Source: Streptomyces sp. NBC_01723 (GTDB taxonomy: Bacteria > Actinomycetota > Actinomycetes > Streptomycetales > Streptomycetaceae). From it: a stretch of DNA of 64,000 bases. The translations under genes and the position numbers were made by a program. Positions 35,698 to 43,959 of the stretch are shown piece after piece. The notes under the pieces were generated by a model. That model ran no database searches. It was not told the origin of the DNA and was given only the letters and a program-made list of their open reading frames with translations. The DNA lies in assembly GCF_036246005.1 (NCBI RefSeq), contig NZ_CP109171.1:7304001-7368000 (forward strand). The letters run 5' to 3'. Position 1 is the first letter of the stretch. The number at the start of each line of letters is the position of its first letter.

Positions 35698-37594
35698 CAA
35701 CCGTGGGCGCGGACGGCGCAGGGCACTTCTGATAGCCACGGACACGTACGAGGACCCGGAGTTCACGAAACTGGTCGCACCGGCGGGCGACGCCGAGGCC
35801 CTCGCCGAGGTACTCGGCGATCCGGGCCTGGGCCAGTTCGACGTCACCAAGGTGTTCAACGGTCTCGCGGACGAGATCGAGCGTGCCCTCAAGTCCTTCC
35901 TCGCCGAGTCGGAACCGGACGACCTCGTGCTCGTCTACTTCTCCTGCCACGGGGTGAAGGACGTGCAGAACCGCTACTACCTCGCCGCGAAGGACTCCGA
36001 GGCCGACCGCCTGGCCCAGACGGGACTCAACCCGCGGGCGATCCTGGTGCAGTTGGACGAGTGCGACGCACGGACCCAGGTGGTCATCCTCGACTGCTGC
36101 TTCAGCGGGGCGTTCCGCCGCGGCCTCGTGTCGCGCGGCGCGAGGAGCAAGGTGGACCTGCCCGTGCACCTGTCGGGCCGGGGCCGCATCATCCTCACCT
36201 CTTCCACGTCGTTCCAGTACTCGTACGAGGAGGGTTCCGGTGCCCTGCCCGGGCTGCGGCCGCGCTCGGTCTTCACCTCGGTCCTGCTGGACGGCATCAG
36301 GAACGGTCTGGCCGACCGGGACCGTGACGGATACGTCTCGATATCCGAGCTGTACGACTTCGTGACCGAGACGCTCACGAGGAACCGGGACCCGCAGACA
36401 CCGGAGCTGTACAGCGACGGGCGCGGCAGTGTGTGGATCGCCCGCAACCCGTACCACCGGCCGTCCGCCCCGCTCCTCGTGCTGCCCGGTGGAAGCACCG
36501 TGGCCGGCACCATGGCGAACGCGTTGAACGCCTTCCCGCACGCGGTCGAAGCCCGGGATCTCTTCCTCGCCACCCTCGACAAGCTCCGGCACCTGTTGCG
36601 TACGCACGAGGGGAGCGTTCTGTGGCGTGACATGGTCGCTGCCGTGGACCCACCGGGGCGGCCCACGCGTCTGGTCGACGCGGCCTACGACGTTCTGCAC
36701 GCGCTGGACAGCCTCAACGGGGACGCGGTCCTGGTCCTCGCCGTGACGGACCTGTGCGACGCCCTGCTGGCCCAGGTGGCCGACGCCGCCTCGTCCGAGG
36801 CCGTGGACGAATTGTTCAGCGTGGTGATCGACTACCTCGAACTGTTCGGGACCCTGCTCACGCGCTTCGAGCGGTATCTGCAACTGCGCCGGTTGACCCT
36901 TGCCGCCAGGACGTTCGTCGAGGCCGTTGCGCGCACGATACGCAGGACGGCGACCGAGCCCGTCGGGCAGGGAGAGGACCAGGTACCCGATCAACTGGCG
37001 GCACTGGCGACGGTCGCCGAAGACCTGCGGGCGCTGGCCCACGTCCTCCGTGGTCTAGGAGGGCGGGGTCCGGTGCCGCAACTGGTCGAGGAACTGGCCG
37101 CCGCCGTCCGCAGGAGCCGCTTCGTCGACGCGGACGGGGCAACCGCACTCCGGGCACTGGCGGAGGGACTGCGCGTGGTGTTCGGACACGTGCGCGACTT
37201 CCTGGAGGAAGCGGACGACCGTGACCTCCAGACGTTCGTCAGCGGTGTGGTGGAGGACGCGGTGGCCGAACTCACCCGCCCCCTGGACGAGGAGGCGTGT
37301 GCGAAGGCGGTGCACCGGCGTACCGGCAGACTGCTGACGAATGTGAAGGACGCGAGTGACGTCCGCGAGATGCTCGCGGCCCTCCGGGATCTGCGCGAGG
37401 CGGTCTCGGAACTCCACGGTTCGCCGCTGGAACCCCACGACGTCACCGAGATCACCTCGGACCTCGTGACACAGGTGAGCGGACTGGCGGCCGGGATCGA
37501 CGAGTCCCGGACCGAGATCATCGCCCAGCTCAGAGCAGAGGCCCGGGAAAGCCTGGACGGTGGTACCCCGACCGGGTCCGACCCATCGGCCTGA
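35681..37594 (+). CDS. Caspase-like protease, EACC1-associated type
   Basis: 637 residues. Residues 14-255 form a caspase (C14) domain. The catalytic His90 is in VYFSCHGVKD and the Cys in ILDCCFSGAF (Cys140 by the usual D-x-C-x-S-G spacing). A loop DRDRDGYVSISE at residues 211-222 matches an EF-hand calcium loop. Residues 270-637 are almost all helical, Leu/Ala-rich, without a family I recognise. In EACC1 systems the caspase is the effector, presumably killing the cell or cleaving invader proteins on activation. The GTG at 35681 overlaps the EACC1 stop, giving coupled translation. Confidence 0.83.
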   Translation: MTRRPDNRGRGRRRALLIATDTYEDPEFTKLVAPAGDAEALAEVLGDPGLGQFDVTKVFNGLADEIERALKSFLAESEPDDLVLVYFSCHGVKDVQNRYYLAAKDSEADRLAQTGLNPRAILVQLDECDARTQVVILDCCFSGAFRRGLVSRGARSKVDLPVHLSGRGRIILTSSTSFQYSYEEGSGALPGLRPRSVFTSVLLDGIRNGLADRDRDGYVSISELYDFVTETLTRNRDPQTPELYSDGRGSVWIARNPYHRPSAPLLVLPGGSTVAGTMANALNAFPHAVEARDLFLATLDKLRHLLRTHEGSVLWRDMVAAVDPPGRPTRLVDAAYDVLHALDSLNGDAVLVLAVTDLCDALLAQVADAASSEAVDELFSVVIDYLELFGTLLTRFERYLQLRRLTLAARTFVEAVARTIRRTATEPVGQGEDQVPDQLAALATVAEDLRALAHVLRGLGGRGPVPQLVEELAAAVRRSRFVDADGATALRALAEGLRVVFGHVRDFLEEADDRDLQTFVSGVVEDAVAELTRPLDEEACAKAVHRRTGRLLTNVKDASDVREMLAALRDLREAVSELHGSPLEPHDVTEITSDLVTQVSGLAAGIDESRTEIIAQLRAEARESLDGGTPTGSDPSA

Positions 37595-37637
37595 CCTGGC
37601 CGGGGCGCGTGCCGTACGGCACGCGCCCCCGGCCAGG
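37595..37637. terminator. Bidirectional hairpin between the caspase and GH74 genes
   Basis: A 19-base left arm (37595-37613), loop GTAC and a 20-base right arm pair with a single bulged G. It begins at the base after the caspase stop and ends two bases before the convergent GH74 stop. This is a very strong stem without a clear T run, typical of Streptomyces terminators. Confidence 0.8.
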
Positions 37638-37639
37638 GG

Positions 37640-40282
37640 TCACTCCAGCGTGCAGCCGTGCTCACCGAGCCGGAAACCGGACGGCTTCGCGTTCGTCCCC
37701 GTCCAGCTGCCCGTGAAGCCGAAGTTCACCGAGGCGCCGGGGGCCACGTTGCCGTTCCAGGTGACGTTCCTCGCCGTCACCGTGGTGGCCGACCGGGTGT
37801 GGTCGCCGTTCCACATCTGGGTCACCCGCTGGCCGTCGGCGAAGGGCCAGTCGAGGAACCAGCCGTTCCAGGCGGACGTGCCGGTGTTGGTGAGCCGGAC
37901 GTCGGCCTGGAAGCCGCCGGGCCACTGGTTGGTGATCGTGTACGCAACCGCGCACGCCCCCGTGGGGGTCGGGCCGGGGTCGCCGCCGTCGTCGGACGTG
38001 TCACCGTAGACGACGCCCCGTCCGTTGGTCGCCACGTACACCCGTCCGTACACCCGCGGGTCCCCGGTGATGGCGGCGCCGGTCCAGCCCCACTGGTGGG
38101 CATCGTCGTTGACGCGGGTCCAGGTGGCGCCCTGGTCGGTGGAGCGGAAGATGCCGCGGACACCGCCGATCTTCGCACTGGTGAAGAGCGTCTGGTAGGA
38201 GGCGTCGGGTGCCGCCTTGCCGAAGCCGATCGTGTCGGCCGCCTCGACGTTCGGCAGCTTGGTGAAGGTCGCGCCGCCGTCCGTGGAGTGCCACAGGCCG
38301 TACGGCCCGTGCGGCGCGCCCCCGGCCAGCCAGACGTCGCCCGCGCGGCCCGGCAGGGCCTTGAAGCGGACGCTGTCACCGGCGGGCAGGCCGGTCGCCG
38401 CCGACGCGGTGAAGGTCGCGCCGCCGTCCTCGCTGACGTAGAACTTGCCGGACTTGAAGCCGTAGAAGGTCTTCGGGTCCACCCGGTCGGACTCGACGAC
38501 CGCGCCGGCCGGGATGCCGCGCGACGCCTGCCATGAGGTGCCGAAGCCCGTCGTGTGCTGCACCCCGGTGCCGTCGGGGCTCCACACGAAGCGGCCGCCG
38601 TCCGCGCCCGCCGCGACCGTGCCGCCGCCGCTCACCCCCGCCGGGTCGGTGCCGCCGAACCAGGTGGCGCCGTTGTCCGTGGAGAACGCGACGTGCGGAC
38701 CCGAGTCCAGGTTGCCCGACCGCACGACGACGTCCGGCTTCGCCTCCGCGAAGTCCAGGCTCGTGGAGGAGGTGAAGTTCGGGGAGGTGAACATCATCGA
38801 CGGCACCTCGGTCAGGCTCGTGTGCCGGAAGCCGCCGACGTCACCCAGCGCGCTGAGGAGCGGCGCACCGGACGGTGGGGAGACCAGGTCGTTGACCGCG
38901 GTCTCCTCCAGGCCGCGCACCATCGGTTCGATGGCGAACTTGCCGCCGGAGTCCCAGTTCGTGAGGTTCTCCGTGCCGTAGATCGTCGCCCCCGTCCCGT
39001 ACATCATCCGGTCCGGGTCGAACGGGTCGATCTCCAGCGCCTCCGTCATCCAGCCCAGCTTCGGTGTCTGCTCGGGCGGCGCCGGGTTCGCGCCCCAGGT
39101 GAGCCAGGGGGAGGAGGAGACGTCCATCGTGTAGCGGTTCTCGCGGGTCGGGTACGACGTGTACTCCCACGCCTGCGTCCAGGTCGCGCCGCTGTCCGTC
39201 GAGCGGAAGATCTGCGTGTCCGGCCACCAGGAGCTGTACGCCGTCGCCATGACCGTCCCCGGGTTCTGCCGGTCGACGGTCAGGCCGCTGAACCCGAAGT
39301 AGGTGTCCGCCTCCGCGACCGGGCTGATGTCCGTCCAGGTGCCCGTGGCCGTGGCGTACCGGTACAGCCGCCCCTTGCCGCCGTCGTACGGCCCGCCCGT
39401 GTCGCTGTAGGCCAGGTACAGGTATCCGTTCTCCGCGTCCAGGACGCCCTTGTGGGCCAGGTACCCGGTGGGCTGTCCGGCGACCCGCTCCCAGGTCGCG
39501 CCCGCGTCCGTGGAGCGGTAGACGGCGTTCTCCTTGTCGGCGACGCCGACGTAGACGGTCTTCGTCGCCGCGCCCGCCGACCCCGTCGACTCGTCGAAGG
39601 TGACCCAGGTGATGCCCTGGTTGTCGGAGGCGTAGCCGGACGTGTCGCCGGGGTCCTGCGCGTAGTTCCCGGGGTTCGGGAAGGCCGTCACCTCGGACCA
39701 GGTCACGCCCGCGTCGGTCGACCGCCACAGTCCGTGGCCGCTGGGCGCGCCCAGGTAGAGCACGTCGTTGTCGTGCGGGTCGACGGCCAGGCGTTCGCCC
39801 ATGCCCCGGCCCGGCATGTTGCCGCCCAGCTTGAACGGCAGGTCCGTCTTCGCCCAGGTCGCGCCCCGGTCGGCGGAGCGGAGCACCGCGCCGTTGCCCG
39901 GATCCCAGTCGTTGGTGTAGGTGCCGACCGCCGCGTACACCCGGTCGGGATCGACGGAGTCGGAGGCGATACTGGCCACGCCCGTGTGACCCCAGTCGTC
40001 CCAGCCGACGTGGTCGAGGAGCGGTGTCCAGGTGTGGGACGACTCCTGCCAGCGGTAGGCGCCGCCGATGTCGGTGCGGGCGTAGGCCAGGTCCTTCTCG
40101 GTTCGGTTGAAGACGATGCCGGGGACGAATCCGCCGCCGTCGACACGGGCGTTCTTCCAGGCGTAGGTGTCGGCGGTGACGGCCGCCTCCGGTGTGCCGG
40201 CGGCCAGTGCGGTGGGCGGGCTGCCCGCCAGGAGACCGGCCGCGAGCGCCAGCAGAACGGTGAGGATCCTGGTTCTTCGCAC
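37640..40282 (-). CDS. Secreted xyloglucanase, GH74 with CBM2
   Basis: 880 residues. The twin-Arg-like N-terminus (RRTRILTVLLALAAGLLAG) is a signal peptide. The GH74 double propeller starts with DGGGFVPGIVFNRTEKDLAYARTDIGGAYRW (key run AYARTDIGGAYRW, with the likely catalytic Asp) and has repeated STDAGATW-type Asp boxes. From about residue 785 a CBM2 cellulose-binding module (VAYTITNQWPGGF to the C-terminal Cys) follows a Gly/Pro linker. It cuts xyloglucan, opening cellulose to the other enzymes. GTG 40282 is chosen because the signal sequence begins there; TTCCCCACC precedes it and GGAAGG lies 13 bases upstream. It lies downstream of GH48 on the same strand. Confidence 0.9.
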   Translation of the reverse strand: MRRTRILTVLLALAAGLLAGSPPTALAAGTPEAAVTADTYAWKNARVDGGGFVPGIVFNRTEKDLAYARTDIGGAYRWQESSHTWTPLLDHVGWDDWGHTGVASIASDSVDPDRVYAAVGTYTNDWDPGNGAVLRSADRGATWAKTDLPFKLGGNMPGRGMGERLAVDPHDNDVLYLGAPSGHGLWRSTDAGVTWSEVTAFPNPGNYAQDPGDTSGYASDNQGITWVTFDESTGSAGAATKTVYVGVADKENAVYRSTDAGATWERVAGQPTGYLAHKGVLDAENGYLYLAYSDTGGPYDGGKGRLYRYATATGTWTDISPVAEADTYFGFSGLTVDRQNPGTVMATAYSSWWPDTQIFRSTDSGATWTQAWEYTSYPTRENRYTMDVSSSPWLTWGANPAPPEQTPKLGWMTEALEIDPFDPDRMMYGTGATIYGTENLTNWDSGGKFAIEPMVRGLEETAVNDLVSPPSGAPLLSALGDVGGFRHTSLTEVPSMMFTSPNFTSSTSLDFAEAKPDVVVRSGNLDSGPHVAFSTDNGATWFGGTDPAGVSGGGTVAAGADGGRFVWSPDGTGVQHTTGFGTSWQASRGIPAGAVVESDRVDPKTFYGFKSGKFYVSEDGGATFTASAATGLPAGDSVRFKALPGRAGDVWLAGGAPHGPYGLWHSTDGGATFTKLPNVEAADTIGFGKAAPDASYQTLFTSAKIGGVRGIFRSTDQGATWTRVNDDAHQWGWTGAAITGDPRVYGRVYVATNGRGVVYGDTSDDGGDPGPTPTGACAVAYTITNQWPGGFQADVRLTNTGTSAWNGWFLDWPFADGQRVTQMWNGDHTRSATTVTARNVTWNGNVAPGASVNFGFTGSWTGTNAKPSGFRLGEHGCTLE

Positions 40283-40327
40283 GGTGGGGAACCGTCCTTC
40301 CGTCAGGAGCAGAACGCATACGAGCAC

Positions 40328-40358
40328 GGGCGGCCCTCGCCATGAACGAGGGCCGCCC
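40328..40358 (-). terminator. Strong hairpin between GH48 and GH74 genes
   Basis: Perfect 12-bp arms GGGCGGCCCTCG (40328-40339) and CGAGGGCCGCCC (40347-40358) with a 7-base loop. It lies between the GH48 stop and the GH74 start. It could terminate GH48 transcripts, attenuate read-through into GH74, or stabilise the GH48 mRNA 3' end. There is no T run. The last 25 bases of GH48 (40500-40524) contain a second CCCGCGG/CCGCGGG stem. The rest of the 241-base gap shows no CebR site. Confidence 0.6.
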
Positions 40359-40523
40359 GGCAGGGGTCCCGTCGTCCGGTGACGAGACCAAGCACGCGGA
40401 GCCTTGAGCGCCCCGCAGGGGGGCGGGTCTGTGCCGACTTGCGGCTACCGCCGCGTGAGCGCGACCAGCTACAGCGGACCCGCGGTCGAACAACCGCCCA
40501 GCCCGCGGAGCGCCCCGCGGGGG

Positions 40524-43445
40524 CTATTCCAGTAGCTCCGCGTACGAACCCATGGCGAGGGCGATGTCCGCCTGAGCCCAGAACCGGTGGTACGTGAACG
40601 TGGGCGCGGCACCGCCCGCGAGATAGTCCTCGATCTTCGACCAGGCCGGGTCGTCCTGGTAGAAGGAGCGGATCGAGGCGAACGTCGACGACGCGTCGAT
40701 CGTGTCGCCGTTCGGCATGGTCCCGGTCCAGCCGTTCGGGACGTAGACCGGGTCGTCGAAGCGGTTGTAGTCGGCGCGGGTCTCCGGGACGGCGATGCCG
40801 AGCGCGTCCTGGTTGTTCTCCCACATGCCGTCGAGCAGCGCCTTGGCGGTCGCGGCCGCCTCCGTGTCGCCCGAGCGGTCGGCATAGTACGTCAGGGTCT
40901 TGGCGTAGGCCGCCGCCACACCGACGTCGTTGGTGTAGTCGGAGACGGTGACGTGCAGGTCGCCGTTGTCACCCGGGGAGGACGCGTTCCAGGTGTCGGG
41001 CCGACCCGACCACTGCATCGTCGAGGGGATCCGGAAGGTGCCGTCCGGGTTGACCGTCGTCTCCGACAGCGCCCAGTCGACCCACTTGTCGAGGACCTCC
41101 TTCGCCGCCGCGTCGCCGCTCTGCTGGTAGTACTCGGCGACCCGCTCCATGGACCACGCCTGGAAGCCGAACCACTGGTTGGACGGCGGGTCGTGGTACA
41201 CCGGCTTCTCGTCGTAGTACATGCCGTAGAAGGTCGGCGTACCGGCCGGCGGTGTCGCGTACCGGCCCGCCCAGCTGTTGGTCGCGCCGCCCGCGATGGC
41301 CCCCTCGTCGGACTGCAGCCAGCGGTAGAACTCCACCTGCCGGTCGAGGGACTTGGCCCAGTCGGAGGCGCCGGTGGCCGACTTGGGCTTCAGGTCGGCG
41401 TAGGTGCTCAGCGCGTACGCGGCCAGCGGGTTCTGGTAGCCGCCGTGGGTGTGGCTGGAACCGATGCGCCAGGCCCAGCCCGCCGAGGTGTCCACCGCGC
41501 CGCCCCAGGCGTAGTACCAGGACAGCAGGTAGTGCGAGGAGTCCTTGCCGGTGCCGGCCGGGCAGCTCGACGGCCCCACGCAGTCGCCGACCTTCTTGAA
41601 GTACTTGTCGAACATGGCGTAGCGCAGGTAGTCGCCCATCTTCGCGGCCTTGTCGAGGGTCCCGGCGATCTCGTCGCCCTTGCCCTGCTCCTCGGCCCAG
41701 ACGTCCGCCCAGTACGCGGCCTGTACGGCCCGCGCGTCGGCGTCCGGGGCGTTGGTGAACTTCCACTGCTTCGCGTAGGACGCGTCGCCGGTGAACAGGT
41801 CCAGGTAGCCGTTGGGGCCGCCGTACTTGAAGGCGTCGCAGGTCGGCTGCGGCACCGTCTCCCACACCGACTCCTGCGCGCCGCGCTGGAAGGTGTTGAT
41901 GTAGGAGGGGCCGGTGTCCGCCGGACCCGCCTCGCACTTGCCCGGCGAGTTGCCGTATCCGTAGGTGTTGTCGACGTCCTGGAGCCAGTGCATGCCGTAG
42001 ACGTCGTCGGTGCCGTACGCCGACTTCAGCTCGCCGGCGATCGGGTCGGGACCGACGGAGACCGCGCCGTCCAGGGGCGCCGGATACTCGTTCGGCGTGT
42101 CCAGTTCGGGTGCGTAGGTCGCCGGCTTCGAGGCGTTGTAGGCCGAGTTGGTCGGCTGGTCGGCGTGGGTGGGGATCATGTACGTCTCCATGATCTCCCA
42201 GGCGTTGTTGAACCTCGACCAGTCGCCGGTCACCTTCCCGTACATGGCCTGGAGCCACAGCAGGTAGCTGTACGCCTCCGAGGTCGTCTCGTGCCCGTGG
42301 TCGGGCGCCTCGACGATCAGCGTCTCGACCGAGTGGTACGGGACGCCCTCGGGGGAGAAGTAGCCGTTCGCCGGGTCGGTGATCTTCCCGTACAGCTCCA
42401 GGAAGCGGGCGTCGTAGTCCTTCGCTGCGGCCAGCTGGGTCACGGTGACCGCGGCCTTGCCGTGGCCGGGAGCCGTCGACTCGAAGACCGCCGAGCCGGT
42501 GCCCGACGCGTCCGCGGAGACGGTCACCCGCTGGGCGGTGTCCCAGTTCGACGGGGTGAAGGTGAGACTCGCCCCGCCGGTGAGTGAGAGCCCCGTGTTG
42601 CCGCTCGCGCGGGTCGTCGTGACGGTGACACTGGCGGCCGGCTGCTTCGACAGCTTGACCTCGTACGTCCCCGACTCACCTTGCTGGACGCCGAGTTGGC
42701 CGGGTGAGGCAACCACAACCGGTCCCGAGGCGACCGTGATGCCGACCGGCGTCGAACTGCCGGAGGCGCCCATGCTGTCGTACGCCTTCGCCACCAGGGA
42801 ATGACTGCCCACGGTCAAGCCGGAGGCCGAGTGCGTGTAGGGCGCGCTGGTGTCGGTGCCGAGCAGGGTGGTGTCGTCGTAGAACTCCACCTTGCTGACG
42901 CCGGCGCCGTCGGCCGCGGCGGCCGTGGCCGCGAGTGGCACCGCCTCGCCCTGCGAGTACACCGCGCCCGCCTCCGGGCTGGTCAGCACCGTGATCGGCG
43001 GCTGGTGCGCGCCGACGCAGGAGGTGCCGTTGACCGCGAAGTTCGTGGGCGCCGTGTTGGTGCCGCTGTACGTGAACTGCCCGCCGGTGGTGACGGCGGC
43101 CCCGGCGGCGACCCGCCCGTTGTACGAGGCGCTCCTGACCGTGACGTTCCGGCCCGACTGGGACCAGGTGCCGTTCCAGCCGTTGCTCAGCTTCTGGTCG
43201 CCCGCGTAGGCGTAGGTCAGCGTCCAGCCGTCGATGGCGTCGGTGCCGCGGTTGGTGAGCGTCAGCTCCGCGGTGAAGCCCGAGCCCCAGTCGTTCGTCC
43301 TGTAGTCCACGCTGCACTGAAGTGCGGCCGCCTGGGCGGGAGTCGAACCCGTGCTCAGCATGGTGAGGGGCAGTGCGAGGGCCGCCAGGGCGGCGGTCCA
43401 CAGCCGCCGCGCGGTGCGGCGTCTGCGTCTGTGTCGGAGGTGCAT
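40524..43445 (-). CDS. Secreted reducing-end cellobiohydrolase, GH48 with CBM2
   Basis: 973 residues. A basic signal peptide ([20 protein letters not shown]) is followed by CBM2 (about residues 42-145, from [14 protein letters not shown]), an Ig-like module ([17 protein letters not shown] region, about 150-240), a second beta module ([15 protein letters not shown]) and the GH48 domain to the C-terminus. The catalytic acid is in [20 protein letters not shown]48 enzymes release cellobiose processively from reducing ends and pair with GH6 exoenzymes, encoded divergently here. ATG 43445 has AGGAGGAACCAGCACC upstream. Promoter and CebR operator lie 64-105 bases upstream. Confidence 0.94.
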   Translation of the reverse strand: MHLRHRRRRRTARRLWTAALAALALPLTMLSTGSTPAQAAALQCSVDYRTNDWGSGFTAELTLTNRGTDAIDGWTLTYAYAGDQKLSNGWNGTWSQSGRNVTVRSASYNGRVAAGAAVTTGGQFTYSGTNTAPTNFAVNGTSCVGAHQPPITVLTSPEAGAVYSQGEAVPLAATAAAADGAGVSKVEFYDDTTLLGTDTSAPYTHSASGLTVGSHSLVAKAYDSMGASGSSTPVGITVASGPVVVASPGQLGVQQGESGTYEVKLSKQPAASVTVTTTRASGNTGLSLTGGASLTFTPSNWDTAQRVTVSADASGTGSAVFESTAPGHGKAAVTVTQLAAAKDYDARFLELYGKITDPANGYFSPEGVPYHSVETLIVEAPDHGHETTSEAYSYLLWLQAMYGKVTGDWSRFNNAWEIMETYMIPTHADQPTNSAYNASKPATYAPELDTPNEYPAPLDGAVSVGPDPIAGELKSAYGTDDVYGMHWLQDVDNTYGYGNSPGKCEAGPADTGPSYINTFQRGAQESVWETVPQPTCDAFKYGGPNGYLDLFTGDASYAKQWKFTNAPDADARAVQAAYWADVWAEEQGKGDEIAGTLDKAAKMGDYLRYAMFDKYFKKVGDCVGPSSCPAGTGKDSSHYLLSWYYAWGGAVDTSAGWAWRIGSSHTHGGYQNPLAAYALSTYADLKPKSATGASDWAKSLDRQVEFYRWLQSDEGAIAGGATNSWAGRYATPPAGTPTFYGMYYDEKPVYHDPPSNQWFGFQAWSMERVAEYYQQSGDAAAKEVLDKWVDWALSETTVNPDGTFRIPSTMQWSGRPDTWNASSPGDNGDLHVTVSDYTNDVGVAAAYAKTLTYYADRSGDTEAAATAKALLDGMWENNQDALGIAVPETRADYNRFDDPVYVPNGWTGTMPNGDTIDASSTFASIRSFYQDDPAWSKIEDYLAGGAAPTFTYHRFWAQADIALAMGSYAELLE

Positions 43446-43508
43446 GGTGCTGGTTCCTCCTTGCGGCTCGGGGAGGGGGTGGGGGAGGAGCAACAAGCCT
43501 TGAACCAG

Positions 43509-43522
43509 TGGGAGCGCTCCCA
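43509..43522. promoter_or_regulatory. CebR operator, perfect palindrome
   Basis: TGGGAGCGCTCCCA, the exact 14-bp CebR consensus. CebR is a LacI-family repressor released by cellobiose or cello-oligosaccharides. The site overlaps the -10 end and start-point region of the GH48 promoter, so repression by steric block is expected. Confidence 0.9.
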
Positions 43523-43550
43523 TAGTGGAGAGAGGGGCATCGGCGGTCAA
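43522..43550 (-). promoter_or_regulatory. Promoter of the GH48 gene
   Basis: On the minus strand TTGACC (43550-43545), 17 bases, then CACTAT (43527-43522), followed directly by the CebR operator. The -35 box is good and the -10 moderate. The spacing and operator location support a housekeeping (HrdB) promoter under CebR control. Confidence 0.6.
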
Positions 43551-43650
43551 GATGCGTGAAGAGTCGAAAAGATTCGACAGGGCGAGCGGAGAGAAAGTCG
43601 GTAACTCCTCTGTTCTTTGCCGTCACTTGGCGCTACCTTCGCTGAACCAG

Positions 43651-43664
43651 TGGGAGCGGTTCCA
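43651..43664. promoter_or_regulatory. Imperfect CebR operator of the GH6 gene
   Basis: TGGGAGCGGTTCCA matches the CebR consensus at 12 of 14 positions. It lies about 300 bases upstream of the GH6 ATG on the GH6 side of the control region. Reduced symmetry suggests weaker binding than the GH48 site. Confidence 0.75.
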
Positions 43665-43712
43665 TCAGTCGGCGCGACCGTCACGGCGTGCCCGGACTGC
43701 AAGGAGTCGCTC

Positions 43713-43850
43713 ATGCGACACCCCCCGCTCCACCTTCCGCGTTCAGGACTTTTAGCCGCAGCCGCGGCCTGTCCTCGCGCGCGCCTTCGGCCGGTCCGCC
43801 GGCCCGCACCCACCCCGGGCTCCCGCACCGTGCCCGCGGGCCGTTCCTGA
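43713..43850 (+). CDS. Possible 45-residue ORF in the GH6 leader
   Basis: An ATG with AAGGAG six bases upstream opens a 45-codon frame. The N-terminus (MRHPPLHLPRSGLLAAAAAC) looks vaguely like a signal peptide, followed by Arg/Pro-rich sequence. It may be a leader peptide, the remains of a lost secreted-enzyme gene, or chance. It ends 109 bases before the GH6 start. Confidence 0.3.
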   Translation: MRHPPLHLPRSGLLAAAAACPRARLRPVRRPAPTPGSRTVPAGRS

Positions 43851-43959
43851 CCTTCGATCACGACGGCACCCCCATGCCGATCGGCAGCGGACCGCGCCGA
43901 TGGACGCGCGGCCCCGGACGACAGCACCCGCACCCCCACGAAAGAAGGAACCCGCACTC

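Larger units (their letters stand above)
43446..43959. promoter_or_regulatory. 514-bp divergent control region of GH48 and GH6 genes
   Basis: This gap holds the GH48 promoter, a perfect CebR operator, an imperfect CebR operator and a 295-base GH6 leader with a possible 45-codon ORF. A 16-base sequence TGAACCAGTGGGAGCG occurs twice (43501-43516 and 43643-43658), each copy leading into an operator, so the second operator region looks like a duplicated copy of the first. Nothing else is recognisable. Confidence 0.75.
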
